A stretch of DNA of 64,000 nucleotides from Vreelandella salicampi. Its GTDB lineage: Bacteria > Pseudomonadota > Gammaproteobacteria > Pseudomonadales > Halomonadaceae. The stretch spans positions 108,494 through 172,493 of the forward strand of contig NZ_JACCDF010000010.1 in the NCBI RefSeq assembly GCF_013415105.1. Direction: 5' to 3'. Below, in pieces: positions 25,815-34,476 of the stretch (its first letter is position 1; the number at the start of each line of letters is the position of its first letter). The notes under the pieces are model-generated. The model had not been told where the DNA came from. It did no database searches and saw only the letters and a program-made list of their open reading frames with translations. The translations under genes were made by a program, and so were the position numbers.

Positions 25815-26267
25815 ATGAATATTGGCGTGAAGGTACAGTTGGCCCCGTTCGATATGGCCTATGGCTATGAAGATTTGCTCGCTCAGCGAACCGATGTGGG
25901 CGCCGTGGTGAGTTTTACGGGGTTGGTGCGTGACTTTAACGAGTCGCCCGAGGTAACCGGCTTAACGCTTGAGCACTACCCGGGCATGACCGAGCGCACG
26001 CTAGAAGACATTAGTGAACAAGCTTGGCAGCGCTGGTCGCTTCAGGGCGTGCGTATCATTCACCGCATCGGCTACATGGCGCCGGGCGACCCTATCGTGC
26101 GGGTGTCCGTGGCAAGTGTACACCGTCGTGATGCCTTTGAAGCCTGTGACTTTATTATGGATTACCTTAAAACCCAGGCGCCGTTTTGGAAAAAAGAGCA
26201 CGCTCAAAAAGGCGACTATTGGGTGAAAGAGCGCGATACCGATCAACACGATGCCTCGCGCTGGTGA
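25815..26267 (+). CDS. moaE: Molybdopterin synthase catalytic subunit
   Basis: Large subunit of molybdopterin synthase, which inserts two sulfurs from MoaD thiocarboxylate. 150 residues with GAVVSFTGLVRDFN, TLEHYPGMTERTLEDI and the active-site region PFWKKEHAQKGDYWV carrying the catalytic lysines. The stop-start gap to the moaC-moaD fusion is one base, so the two parts of the synthase are made by coupled translation from one mRNA. Confidence 0.96.
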   Translation: MNIGVKVQLAPFDMAYGYEDLLAQRTDVGAVVSFTGLVRDFNESPEVTGLTLEHYPGMTERTLEDISEQAWQRWSLQGVRIIHRIGYMAPGDPIVRVSVASVHRRDAFEACDFIMDYLKTQAPFWKKEHAQKGDYWVKERDTDQHDASRW

Positions 26268-26286
26268 TTGAAACGCAAGTTAAGCA

Positions 26287-27954
26287 TCAAGGTGACTCAG
26301 GCATCTCGGCGGCCATGATTTGTAAATGCACTTCAGGCAAATGCTGCATATGCTCCGCGAGCCACGCAATCAGACGAGGTTGCAAGGCTTGGCGGAGCTC
26401 CGCCAGCGTATCCGCGTGGATCTCGTCTAGCTGCTCGTCGAGCCAATCGCTAAAGCTGTCTTCATCTAGTGGGCTGGCGCCGGCGTTATCCAACATCAAA
26501 CGACCGATGCGCCACCAGCCCGTGTCACTCGCAGTAACGGGTAAGGCGAGGTAGAGGCTGCCACGTCGCGAGCTATGGCTGGGCGCTTCAAGCCCAGGGT
26601 GGGGCGTAACACTGTTTTGATCCACAATACAGGGTGGCTGCGGATAGCGCGCTTCGCATCGCAGCCCATGGCTATCAAATATCAGCATATCGCCGTTAAT
26701 CGGGGCTAATGGCGCTTCAATTCCCAGGGACTCTGCGATAGCTTGGTGAGCCTGCTGGTGGCGGGCTTCACCGTGCACCGGTAGCAAATGCTTGGGCTTT
26801 ACCCAGCGATAGAGCGTGCATAGTTCATCGTGGGCCGGGTGCCCGGTGGCGTGAAGTTCAGGGTGGTTGAATTCATCAAATACCGTAACACCGAGTTGAA
26901 CGAAACGTTTTTTCAGTCGCTCGATAGGGCGTTCGTTACCGGGGATGGCCTTTGCTGAGAAAATGATATTATCGCCCGGCTCCAGGTCGACAAACGGGTG
27001 TCGACCTTGCGCTAAGCGTTGAAGAGCCGCGCGTGGTTCGCCTTGACTGCCGGTGGCAATAATCACGATCTCTTCCGGCGGCAAATAACCCAAGTCGTGT
27101 GCGGGTACCAGCGGAGGCAGCTCGTCTAAGTAGCCTAATCCACGTGCCACCGTTACCATGCGCTCCATTGAACGCCCCATCAAGCTGATCCTTCGCCCGC
27201 AGCGTTGCGCTGCGCGGGCGATGGCGACAATACGCGCTACATTGCTGGCAAAGCACGACACCACGACACGGCCTTTGCAGGTAGCAAGCGTTTTGGCCAA
27301 AGCACGGCCAACATCGCCCTCACTGCCTGAATGACCTGGCATAGGGGCATTGGTGGAGTCACCTACGACGAGATCAATCGGAGCGAGAGCGCGAAATTGA
27401 GCGGCATCGATCGGCTTGCCTACCAGTGGCTCGGCATCGAGCTTCCAATCACCGGTGTGCAGTATCCGGTAGTCGCCGGCTTGCATGACAAGCGCGCAGC
27501 TCTCTGGGATAGAGTGGGTTAGCGCTAAGTAACGCAGCGTGAAAGGGCCTGAGGTTAGCGCTTCTCCGGGCTCGATAACCTTAATGGCATCGTGTTTTAG
27601 GCCGTGCTCGGCAAATTTGAGCCGCAATAGCCCAGCGGCTAATGGCGTGGCGTAAATCGGACATTGCCAATGGGGCCACAGCCAAGCCACCGCGCCGATA
27701 TGATCTTCGTGCCCGTGGGTGATAAATAGTGCGGCTGGGGAAATATCAAGCGTTGTCAGCGTATCAAGATTAGGGACTTGCAGTGGGGTATTGGGCAAGT
27801 CCTGGCGTATCATCATGCCGCAGTCGACGGCGATCCAATGCTCCGCGAAACCATACAGCGTGAAATTCATCCCCACTTCACCACACCCCCCTAGCGGCAG
27901 TAAGCGCAAGGGGCGACGGCGGCGAGGGCGAATGAGTACGCGCGGTGCTTGCAT
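26287..27954 (-). CDS. RNase J-like metallo-beta-lactamase / beta-CASP hydrolase
   Basis: A 555-residue protein with RNase J domain order: metallo-beta-lactamase core beginning LRLLPLGGCGEVGMN (about 17-30), the zinc motif HGHEDH (80-85), HTGDWKLD and VVGDSTNA, then the beta-CASP insert with IIATGSQGEPRAALQRLAQG and the C-terminal zinc histidine in LLPVHGEARHQQAH. RNase J enzymes process and degrade RNA from the 5' end; in Gammaproteobacteria RNase E normally does this, so the role here is unclear. The C-terminal ~140 residues do not resemble the usual RNase J tail. The frame is open to 28032, but a good promoter lies inside that extension, so the ATG at 27954 is used. Confidence 0.82.
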   Translation of the reverse strand: MQAPRVLIRPRRRRPLRLLPLGGCGEVGMNFTLYGFAEHWIAVDCGMMIRQDLPNTPLQVPNLDTLTTLDISPAALFITHGHEDHIGAVAWLWPHWQCPIYATPLAAGLLRLKFAEHGLKHDAIKVIEPGEALTSGPFTLRYLALTHSIPESCALVMQAGDYRILHTGDWKLDAEPLVGKPIDAAQFRALAPIDLVVGDSTNAPMPGHSGSEGDVGRALAKTLATCKGRVVVSCFASNVARIVAIARAAQRCGRRISLMGRSMERMVTVARGLGYLDELPPLVPAHDLGYLPPEEIVIIATGSQGEPRAALQRLAQGRHPFVDLEPGDNIIFSAKAIPGNERPIERLKKRFVQLGVTVFDEFNHPELHATGHPAHDELCTLYRWVKPKHLLPVHGEARHQQAHQAIAESLGIEAPLAPINGDMLIFDSHGLRCEARYPQPPCIVDQNSVTPHPGLEAPSHSSRRGSLYLALPVTASDTGWWRIGRLMLDNAGASPLDEDSFSDWLDEQLDEIHADTLAELRQALQPRLIAWLAEHMQHLPEVHLQIMAAEMPESP

Positions 27955-27985
27955 GTTGATGAAAAGCCTTGAAAGTTGGGCCTTT

Positions 27986-28015
27986 ACTATACGGGATTGC
28001 AGGGGCGTGTCACAA
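27986..28015 (-). promoter_or_regulatory. Promoter of the RNase J-like gene
   Basis: TTGTGA (28010-28015) and TATAGT (27986-27991) with 18-bp spacing on the minus strand, giving a start near 27979, about 25 bases before the chosen ATG. Confidence 0.5.
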
Positions 28016-28134
28016 TCGTACTTGTCACTCATGGCGCCTGTTGCGGTGTGCAGTGCCGGGTGTTTTTTGCGTTGTTACCATAGTTGTTTTTCGCCGCTTG
28101 GCGGTTAGATTCGGTTGATAGAGTACACTTACCT

Positions 28135-29004
28135 ATGTCTAATGTTCCTCAGTCTCACTATTATCGCCTGGTGGTTTCTTGTCCCGATCAGGTCGGAATT
28201 GTAGCTCGTGTATCTAGCTTTATCGCCCAGCAGGGCGGTTCTATTACCGAGGCAAGCCAGCATTCTGACTTAGAAACCGGGCGCTTTTTCATGCGCTACG
28301 AAATTCTGGCGGAGTCGCTTGGTATTACAGCGCAGGCGTTGCGCGAGGGCTTTGCCCCAATAGCGCAAGCGTTCAACATGCAATGGGCGCTGACCGATAC
28401 GAAGCGCCTTCCGCGTGTCGTACTGATGGTTTCCAAGGAATCCCATTGCTTAGTGGACCTTCTTTACCGTTGGCAGGCGGGCGAATTGGCGTGTGACATT
28501 GTGGGCGTTATTTCAAACCACAGCGATATGTGCGCGCTTACCGAGTGGTATGGTATTCCGTATTACCATATCCCCGTTGACCCGCAGGATAAGCAGCCGG
28601 CATTTGATGCCGTCGAAGCGCAAATAGAAACTCTTGATACTGACTGCGTGGTGCTAGCGCGTTATATGCAGATTTTGCCGCCAGCACTGTGCCAGCGCTA
28701 TCGGGGGCGTGTGATCAATATTCACCACAGTTTTTTACCCTCGTTTGCGGGAGCGAAGCCTTACCACCAAGCATATGAACGCGGTGTGAAGCTCATTGGC
28801 GCTACTTGCCATTACGTGACCGAAGAGCTCGATGCCGGGCCGATTATCGAACAAGATATTCACCGCGTGAGTCACTGCCACACGCCGACGGATCTTGTGC
28901 GCTTTGGGCGTGATGTAGAAAAAGCTGTGCTGGCGCGTGGGTTGCGTTGGCATTTGGAAGACCGCGTGATTATTCACGGTAACAAGACAGTGGTGTTTAG
29001 CTAA
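28135..29004 (+). CDS. purU: Formyltetrahydrofolate deformylase
   Basis: Hydrolyses 10-formyl-THF to formate and THF, balancing one-carbon pools. 289 residues: N-terminal ACT domain (YRLVVSCPDQVGIVARVSSFIAQQGG, about 7-85), then a PurN-like catalytic domain with VINIHHSFLPSFAGAKPYHQAYERG and the terminal catalytic Asp in ATCHYVTEELDAGPIIEQ. The ATG at 28135 begins the ACT domain; no convincing ribosome site precedes it. Confidence 0.94.
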   Translation: MSNVPQSHYYRLVVSCPDQVGIVARVSSFIAQQGGSITEASQHSDLETGRFFMRYEILAESLGITAQALREGFAPIAQAFNMQWALTDTKRLPRVVLMVSKESHCLVDLLYRWQAGELACDIVGVISNHSDMCALTEWYGIPYYHIPVDPQDKQPAFDAVEAQIETLDTDCVVLARYMQILPPALCQRYRGRVINIHHSFLPSFAGAKPYHQAYERGVKLIGATCHYVTEELDAGPIIEQDIHRVSHCHTPTDLVRFGRDVEKAVLARGLRWHLEDRVIIHGNKTVVFS

Positions 29005-29026
29005 TTCATCGACGGCTGAGGTGGCT

Positions 29027-29698
29027 ATGTCATTCGCGGAAAGTGTGCTGGCTCCTTGGGCATTATGGTTATGTGGCGCTATTTCGCTGGCCGTGCTGGT
29101 GTGTGTCATGGCGCTGAAGCCGTGGCAATCCTTACTCGAGGATACCGCGCTGCAGCATCGCTGGCTGGCCGCTACCTTAGCGGTCGTGTTGATGTGGCAG
29201 CTGCGCGCTCAAGCCGTTGACTGGCTGACGCTGCACTTGGTCTTCACGGCATTGATGACACTGGTTTTTAAAGCACCGCTTGCGCTGATCAGTAATGTGA
29301 TGATTAACGTGGCGATGGTGGTGATTGGTCGCAATGAGTGGGCACTGCTTGGCGCGAATGTGCTCGTCACCGGCATTATGCCGGCGTTGGTGGTGGGCAT
29401 TATCTGGCGTCTTGTGGATCGTAAGCTGCCCGATAACCTAATGATTTTTTTGTTTGTGTGCGGTTTTTTTGGTTCGGCTCTTGCGACACTGGGGGGCGGC
29501 TTGACGGCCGTTGGGCTGATTGTCGCTGCGGGTACTGATCCCGAAGCTATTCATTTGGCGCAAGAGTATGCGCGCTTTTTGCCTTTACTGATGCCGTCTG
29601 AAGCCTTTATTACGGGGATGCTGTTAAGCGTGTTGATGGTTTATTACCCCAGCTGGGTGGCCACATTCAATGACCACCGTTATATCGATATGCAATAA
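29027..29698 (+). CDS. CbiM-like energy-coupling factor permease family membrane protein
   Basis: A 223-residue integral membrane protein with about six helices. It resembles the COG3235 group of CbiM-like membrane proteins: LTLHLVFTALMTLVFKAPLAL in the middle, then near the C-terminus SEAFITGMLLSVLMVYYPSWVATFNDHRYIDMQ, the pattern glutamate-FxxG..VYxPxWV.TFxD.RY. These proteins lack the metal-binding N-terminus of true CbiM and their substrate is not known. No ATPase or other ECF subunit lies nearby. GAGG precedes the ATG by six bases. It follows purU by 22 bp and may share its transcript. Confidence 0.65.
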   Translation: MSFAESVLAPWALWLCGAISLAVLVCVMALKPWQSLLEDTALQHRWLAATLAVVLMWQLRAQAVDWLTLHLVFTALMTLVFKAPLALISNVMINVAMVVIGRNEWALLGANVLVTGIMPALVVGIIWRLVDRKLPDNLMIFLFVCGFFGSALATLGGGLTAVGLIVAAGTDPEAIHLAQEYARFLPLLMPSEAFITGMLLSVLMVYYPSWVATFNDHRYIDMQ

Positions 29699-29722
29699 CT
29701 CTTTAGCTTAGAGCATTCTACT

Positions 29723-30394
29723 CTACCCAAGGGCTTGACCATTACCACCACGAATTACGCCAACGCCAACGCCTTCAATCTCTAGCGCTTGAGTGCGCAG
29801 GTCTATCACAATCGGATCAAACTCTGCGTTTTCCGCGATCAACTGAACGTTGTGTCCTTGGCGCTTAAAGCGCTTAACAGTGACTTCGTCTTCAATACGA
29901 GCGACAACGATTTGACCATCGCGCACGCGCTCGGTGCGATGGACCGCTAGCAGGTCGCCCTCTAAAATTCCCACATCTTTCATCGAGAGCCCGCGCACGC
30001 GCAATAAATAATCGGCTTTCGGCGTGAAGTATTCAGGCGGTAGCGGGCAGTAGCGGTCAATGTGTTCGGCGGCTAAAACGGGGCTTCCCGCTGCGACTTC
30101 GCCAATGACCGGCAAGCCGTTGGGCGCTGTGCCCTCAGCAGTACTCTCGTTAGAGAACTCTTGTCCTTCGATGGTCTCTTGCGCGGGTAAGCGGATGCCA
30201 CGAGAGGTGTTGCGGATAATGCGAATGGCACCTTTTCGCTCTAGTGCGCGCAAGTGCTCTTCGGCTGCGTTTGGGGAGCGAAACCCAAGTGCTTTAGCAA
30301 TTTCGGCGCGCGTCGGCGGGTAACCGTACTCGCCCATGGTTTTGACAATAAAGTCGTAAACATTTTGCTGACGAGCTGTTAAAGGCCGTGACAT
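29723..30394 (-). CDS. lexA: LexA repressor
   Basis: SOS-response repressor and autoprotease, 223 residues. N-terminal winged helix (1-70, [28 protein letters not shown]), self-cleavage site Ala102-Gly103 in EVAAGSPV, and catalytic Ser137 (RGLSMKD) and Lys174 (EVTVKRF). Slightly longer than E. coli LexA (202) owing to a linker of about 20 residues (75-92). Divergent from psrA, as in Pseudomonas. The upstream region carries only a degenerate LexA box. Confidence 0.96.
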   Translation of the reverse strand: MSRPLTARQQNVYDFIVKTMGEYGYPPTRAEIAKALGFRSPNAAEEHLRALERKGAIRIIRNTSRGIRLPAQETIEGQEFSNESTAEGTAPNGLPVIGEVAAGSPVLAAEHIDRYCPLPPEYFTPKADYLLRVRGLSMKDVGILEGDLLAVHRTERVRDGQIVVARIEDEVTVKRFKRQGHNVQLIAENAEFDPIVIDLRTQALEIEGVGVGVIRGGNGQALG

Positions 30395-30466
30395 CGCAAG
30401 CTCCTATTTATGCACGTTTTGACATCTCGATGGTACTACTACGTCAATAACGCAAAGTGGTTTTGT

Positions 30467-30482
30467 GTGATTAAGTATACAG
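30467..30482 (-). promoter_or_regulatory. Candidate degenerate LexA (SOS) box
   Basis: On the minus strand CTGTATACTTAATCAC fits CTG-N10-CAC, five of six core bases of the gamma LexA consensus CTGTATATATATACAG. It lies 72 bp upstream of lexA, where autoregulation would be expected. Confidence 0.35.
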
Positions 30483-30624
30483 TATGTCGCTCTGTCCAGT
30501 ACAACCGTTATGTGCATTTTTCCTCATTTTTCTGGTATGGCTGTTTAAGTGTAAAAGGGCAAACGTCACTTTAGCGTTAAAAACTCCCGATTCATCGACA
30601 TTGAGCCCGCATAACACATGGCGT

Positions 30625-30640
30625 AACATTCTAGAATGTT
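30625..30640. promoter_or_regulatory. 16-bp perfect palindrome upstream of psrA
   Basis: AACATTCTAGAATGTT is fully self-complementary and ends one base before the PsrA-type inverted repeat, 28 bp before the psrA ATG. A second regulator or an extended PsrA footprint are both possible. Confidence 0.5.
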
Positions 30641-30641
30641 T

Positions 30642-30655
30642 AAAACACTCGTTTT
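30642..30655. promoter_or_regulatory. PsrA-type operator in front of psrA
   Basis: AAAAC-ACTC-GTTTT is a perfect inverted repeat matching the published PsrA consensus core AAAC-N2-4-GTTT, 12 bp before the psrA start, consistent with autorepression relieved by long-chain acyl-CoA or fatty acid. Confidence 0.6.
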
Positions 30656-30667
30656 TTAGGAGCGACC

Positions 30668-31336
30668 ATGGCTCAGTCTGATACGGTGACACGGATACTG
30701 GATACTGCTGAAGTATTGTTTGCCGAACGCGGTTTTGCGGAAACGTCACTGCGTAATATCACCAGTAAGGCACGGGTCAATTTGGCCGCCGTGAATTATC
30801 ACTTTGGCTCTAAAAAAGCCCTGATTCAAGCGGTGTTCTCGCGCTACCTTGATCCTTTTACGCAGCGCTTTCACACTGCGCTTGATACGCTGGAAGGGCG
30901 CTACGAAGGACAGGTGATTCCTCTAGAAGAACTACTGGAAACCATGGCCACTACGGTGCTGGCCGTACCTGCCGAGCGTAATAGCTTGAAGGTGTTTATG
31001 CGCCTGCTCGGACTTGCTTATAGCCAAGCGCAAGGGCATTTACGCCGTTTTATTCAAGACGAGTACGGTGATGTGTTCACGCGCTTTACGGAGCTAGTGC
31101 GTCAGGCAACGCCAGATATCCCCGATGCCGAGCGATTTTGGCGCCTGCATTTCATGCTTGGTACGGTGATTTTTACTCTTTCGGGTTTGGATGCCCTACG
31201 CGATATTGCGGAAAAAGACTATCAAGAGCAGGTTTCCGTGCGTGACCTTGTTAGGCGGTTGCGCCCCGTCGTAGTAGCTGCGATGAACGCACCGCTGCCG
31301 GCAAACGTCGATGAGGAGAAGTATGCGAACGCCTAA
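30668..31336 (+). CDS. psrA: TetR-family regulator PsrA
   Basis: Fatty-acid-responsive TetR regulator, 222 residues. The DNA-binding half (MAQSDTVTRILDTAEVLFAE, then GFAETSLRNITSKARVNLAAVNYHFGSKKALIQAVFSRYL with segments under 20 residues each matching) is close to Pseudomonas PsrA, which represses its own gene and beta-oxidation genes and activates rpoS. The gene order lexA-psrA-nagZ is also shared with Pseudomonas, apart from the inserted peptidase gene here. AGGAG lies before the ATG. Its last 14 bp overlap the next gene. Confidence 0.9.
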   Translation: MAQSDTVTRILDTAEVLFAERGFAETSLRNITSKARVNLAAVNYHFGSKKALIQAVFSRYLDPFTQRFHTALDTLEGRYEGQVIPLEELLETMATTVLAVPAERNSLKVFMRLLGLAYSQAQGHLRRFIQDEYGDVFTRFTELVRQATPDIPDAERFWRLHFMLGTVIFTLSGLDALRDIAEKDYQEQVSVRDLVRRLRPVVVAAMNAPLPANVDEEKYANA

Positions 31337-31841
31337 GCTCAGTGAGTTGCCGCCTTCGCACGCCTATTGGCTAGAGATTGATACCCAGTGTCAGAGGCTT
31401 ACTTTATGGAAAGGGGGGACAGCGTTTTTCTCTTGCTTGGTTTCTACGGCGAAAGCCGGCATTGGGCAGGAGGAGGGCAGCGGGAAAACGCCTCACGGGT
31501 GGCACTATGTGCGTGCCGCTATGGGTACCGATGCGCCGGTGAATGCGGTATTTCGTGGTCGACGCTGGACAGGTGAAGTCTACACGCCCACGCTAGGCCA
31601 GCAGTATCCCGAGCGCGATTGGATATTAACCCGTATCCTGTGGTTATGTGGTTTAGAAACGGACCGTAACCGTAGAGGATGCGTGGATTCCCAACGCCGC
31701 TATATCTATATACATGGCACGCCGGAAAGCGAGCCTATGGGGCAAGCGCTGTCTCATGGCTGTATTCGCCTAAGCCGAAACGATTTGCTCTACGTGTTTG
31801 ATCATGCCCCGCCGGGAACGCCGGTGTGGCTGCACGGTTAG
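31323..31841 (+). CDS. YkuD-domain L,D-transpeptidase family protein without signal peptide (probable cytoplasmic L,D-carboxypeptidase)
   Basis: 172 residues with the YkuD catalytic motif H131-GTPESEPMGQALSHGC147-IR149 (His, nucleophilic Cys and Arg all present). Most YkuD enzymes are exported and crosslink murein or attach lipoprotein, but this one begins MRTPKLSELPPSHAYWLEID with no signal peptide or membrane helix, so it should be cytoplasmic. It overlaps psrA by 14 bp (GAGGAG before the ATG) and precedes nagZ, which acts in cytoplasmic peptidoglycan recycling. Signal-less YkuD enzymes such as Acinetobacter ElsL are L,D-carboxypeptidases that trim recycled tetrapeptides; I propose that role here. 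Confidence 0.8.
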   Translation: MRTPKLSELPPSHAYWLEIDTQCQRLTLWKGGTAFFSCLVSTAKAGIGQEEGSGKTPHGWHYVRAAMGTDAPVNAVFRGRRWTGEVYTPTLGQQYPERDWILTRILWLCGLETDRNRRGCVDSQRRYIYIHGTPESEPMGQALSHGCIRLSRNDLLYVFDHAPPGTPVWLHG

Positions 31842-31907
31842 CGAATAGTTGCATGTACCGAGTGTTTGTCTAGAATTAGCGCTCCTTTTTTTTCAGGATC
31901 TTTCGCC

Positions 31908-32927
31908 ATGTCGCACCCCTTTGGCCCGGTCATGCTTGACCTTGACGGGCTTTCTTTAACCCGCGATGAGCGCAAGCTATTAAAAGCCCCAGCCGTTGGC
32001 GGCGTGATCTTATTTGCGCGTAACGTCGAAAGTGCCTATCAGGTTCGAACGCTTTGCGATGCCATTCGCCGTGAACGGCCAGGGCTTCTTATCGCGGTGG
32101 ATCAAGAAGGCGGACGCGTACAGCGCATCAAAGAGGGGGTGACGCGCTTACCGCCGATGGCCGCTTTGGGTAAACGATACCAAAGCACGCAAGCAGAAGG
32201 CGCTGTTTTGGCGAAAGATGCCGGCTGGTTATTAGGTATGGAAATGGCGGCTTGCGGCATAGACATCACGTTCGCGCCAGTGTTGGATATCGACAGCGGC
32301 GTTTCGAGCGTGATTGGTGATCGTAGCTTTGGCGCCGACCCTGAGCAAGTAAGCGCATTGGGCCAAGCCTTTATTACTGGCCTCCATGAGGCGGGTATGG
32401 CAGCCGTTGGTAAGCATTTTCCTGGCCACGGCAGCGTGGCAGAAGATTCGCATCTAGCGCTACCCATTGACGAGCGCCCGTTGGACACTATCAAGCAGCA
32501 CGACCTGATCCCGTTTGCTCACCTCGCCAGCGACTTAGATGGCATCATGCCCGCCCATGTGATTTATCGCGCTTTTGATTATCGTCCTGCGGGGTTTTCG
32601 CCCAGCTGGTTGGGGATGCTGCGAGAATCGTTAGGTTTTAAAGGCTGTATTTTCTCGGATGACTTAAGCATGACTGGTGCCCAAGAGATTGGAGCCCCAG
32701 CGGAGCGCGCCCAAGCAGCCCTGCGAGCAGGCTGCGATATGTTGCTGGTGTGTAATGACCGCGAGGCGGCGCTCGACGTGGTGGCTGCCTGCGCTGGTCT
32801 CGGTGCCAAGCGACCGACGAAACTACGTTACGCGCGTGCTCGCCCAGATATCAATGCGCTCACCGCCCTCGGGCGTTGGCGTCGTACTCACGCTAAGCTT
32901 GAAGCGCTGGCGGCTGAGTACGCCTAA
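31908..32927 (+). CDS. nagZ: Beta-N-acetylhexosaminidase NagZ
   Basis: Cytoplasmic family-3 glycosidase that removes GlcNAc from GlcNAc-anhydroMurNAc peptides during wall recycling. 339 residues with LLIAVDQEGGRVQRIKEG, the catalytic loop GKHFPGHGSVAEDSHLALP (general-acid His) and the nucleophile region GCIFSDDLSMTGA. The ATG at 31908 (AGGAT nine bases upstream) begins the fold; the open frame extends 14 codons further. Products influence AmpR-type beta-lactamase control where that exists. Confidence 0.95.
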   Translation: MSHPFGPVMLDLDGLSLTRDERKLLKAPAVGGVILFARNVESAYQVRTLCDAIRRERPGLLIAVDQEGGRVQRIKEGVTRLPPMAALGKRYQSTQAEGAVLAKDAGWLLGMEMAACGIDITFAPVLDIDSGVSSVIGDRSFGADPEQVSALGQAFITGLHEAGMAAVGKHFPGHGSVAEDSHLALPIDERPLDTIKQHDLIPFAHLASDLDGIMPAHVIYRAFDYRPAGFSPSWLGMLRESLGFKGCIFSDDLSMTGAQEIGAPAERAQAALRAGCDMLLVCNDREAALDVVAACAGLGAKRPTKLRYARARPDINALTALGRWRRTHAKLEALAAEYA

Positions 32928-32957
32928 ATTTTCTTTTGTGACGTTTGGAAATAAGAC

Positions 32958-33536
32958 ATGGCTAAGCTAGACAAAGAGGCGCTCGCCTCGCTCGACTCCA
33001 TGCGTGAGCTAATGGACGACGCGGACTGCTTGATCACCCAAGAGCAGGTCGAGCACGCGCTTGACCGTATGGCAGACGAAATTAACCGTGATCTTGGCGA
33101 TAAACTGCCTGTTTTTTACTGTGTGATGAACGGTGGCTTGATTACCACCGGGCATCTGCTGACACGTCTTGGCTTCCCTTTGGAAGTGGACTACCTCCAC
33201 GCGACGCGTTACCGCAGTGAACTGCGCGGCGGTGAGCTTTTTTGGCGTGTCTCACCCGAAGTCCCTATGGCGGGTCGCCACGTTGTGATTATTGACGACA
33301 TTTTGGATGAGGGCGCCACCCTTGCCGCTATTTTGGCTTACTGCAAAGAAGCGCAAGCGGCGAGTATCAGCACCGCCGTGCTGGTAGATAAACAGCATGA
33401 TCGCAAAGCGGTACCCGGACTTAAAGCCGATTATTGCGGGCTAGAAGTCGCGGATCGTTTTGTCTTTGGTTTTGGCATGGATTACAAAGGCTATTGGCGT
33501 AACGCCCCCGGTATTTTTGCGCCCAAAGGACTTTAG
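32958..33536 (+). CDS. hpt: Hypoxanthine-guanine phosphoribosyltransferase
   Basis: 192-residue PRTase with the PRPP motif VVIIDDILDEGATLAAI (about 111-127), PVFYCVMNGGLITTGHLL and the C-terminal FVFGFGMDYKGYWRNAPGIF that binds the purine. The N-terminal ~30 residues are longer than in E. coli Hpt. It is the third purine PRTase of the window after apt and gpt. Follows nagZ by 30 bp and could share its mRNA. In Pseudomonas a nucleoside phosphorylase occupies the place after nagZ. Confidence 0.9.
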   Translation: MAKLDKEALASLDSMRELMDDADCLITQEQVEHALDRMADEINRDLGDKLPVFYCVMNGGLITTGHLLTRLGFPLEVDYLHATRYRSELRGGELFWRVSPEVPMAGRHVVIIDDILDEGATLAAILAYCKEAQAASISTAVLVDKQHDRKAVPGLKADYCGLEVADRFVFGFGMDYKGYWRNAPGIFAPKGL

Positions 33537-33558
33537 GGTAATGCGTTAAGCGCTGCCA

Positions 33559-34392
33559 TCAGCGCGGAGAAAAACGCCGAGCCAGCCCTGTTTCGGCAAT
33601 CATGCGGGTCGAGATCTCTTCTACCGAGAAGCGAGTGGTATCGATGTAAGGGATATGCATCGAACGGTAGAGTGACTCGGCCTGCTCCACTTCTTGCAAG
33701 CACTGATCCATTGAGCTATAGCGGCTATTCGGCCGGCGCTCGTGACGAATCGCAGCGAGCCGACGGGCATCGATGGTCAGGCCAAAGAGTTTATGCTGGT
33801 GCGGGGCCAAAACTTTCGGCAGCTTGAGTACACCATCTTCGTCTTGATCGTCCTCAGTAAGGGGGTAGTTGGCCGCGCGAATCCCAAACTGCAGCGCTAG
33901 ATAGAGCGACGTAGGCGTTTTGCCGCAGCGCGAGACCCCTACCAGAATAATATCGGCTTTATTGTATTGGTGTGTACGCGCCCCGTCGTCGTTATCCAGC
34001 GCAAAGTGAACCGAGTGGATGCGGTCCATGTAGACGTCATCGCTGCCGATGGAGTGCGTACGCCCGACGCTGTACGAGGAGTGTGTATTGAGCTCTTGCT
34101 CCAACGGTTTAAGAAAAGTAGAAAAAATATCTACCTTGAAGCCTGACGCTTCGCGAATGACGTCGCGAATCTCTTGATCCACGATGGTGTCAATGATGAT
34201 CGGGCGCTCGCCGTCGCGATTGGCGGTGGCTTCAATCACTTCTACTAACGCCTGGGCTTTCTCCAGTGTGTCGATGTAGGGCTTCGTCTGCATGTTGATA
34301 TCGACATTTTCAAACTGTGCCAGCAGGCTGCGGCCTAGGCTTTCTGCCGTAATCCCGGTGCCGTCAGAGATAAAAAAAGCGGTGCGTGTCAT
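33559..34392 (-). CDS. ppsR: PEP synthase regulatory protein (bifunctional kinase/pyrophosphorylase)
   Basis: DUF299 protein that inactivates PEP synthase by ADP-dependent phosphorylation and reactivates it by Pi-dependent dephosphorylation. 277 residues with the P-loop [20 protein letters not shown] (about 150-169), the N-terminal [22 protein letters not shown] and [24 protein letters not shown] near the C-terminus. Divergent from its target ppsA, the standard arrangement. Confidence 0.95.
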   Translation of the reverse strand: MTRTAFFISDGTGITAESLGRSLLAQFENVDINMQTKPYIDTLEKAQALVEVIEATANRDGERPIIIDTIVDQEIRDVIREASGFKVDIFSTFLKPLEQELNTHSSYSVGRTHSIGSDDVYMDRIHSVHFALDNDDGARTHQYNKADIILVGVSRCGKTPTSLYLALQFGIRAANYPLTEDDQDEDGVLKLPKVLAPHQHKLFGLTIDARRLAAIRHERRPNSRYSSMDQCLQEVEQAESLYRSMHIPYIDTTRFSVEEISTRMIAETGLARRFSPR

Positions 34393-34449
34393 GGTGCTCC
34401 CAATCAGCAGTCAAAAAAGTAGCGGTTATTGTCGAGCGTTGGAGTGCTA

Positions 34450-34476
34450 ATGACAATGTGGCGCGGATGACAATGT
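34450..34476. repeat. Two 10-bp direct repeats between ppsR and ppsA
   Basis: ATGACAATGT occurs at 34450-34459 and again at 34467-34476, a 17-bp period, in the 249-bp divergent promoter region. Direct repeats at fixed phase suggest a tandem-binding activator; the rest of this region shows no clear consensus promoter. Confidence 0.55.

Noticed and set aside
30492..30507. A second LexA-like box (CTG-N10-CCG) between lexA and psrA
   Set aside because: Too degenerate; kept only the better CTG-N10-CAC site at low confidence.
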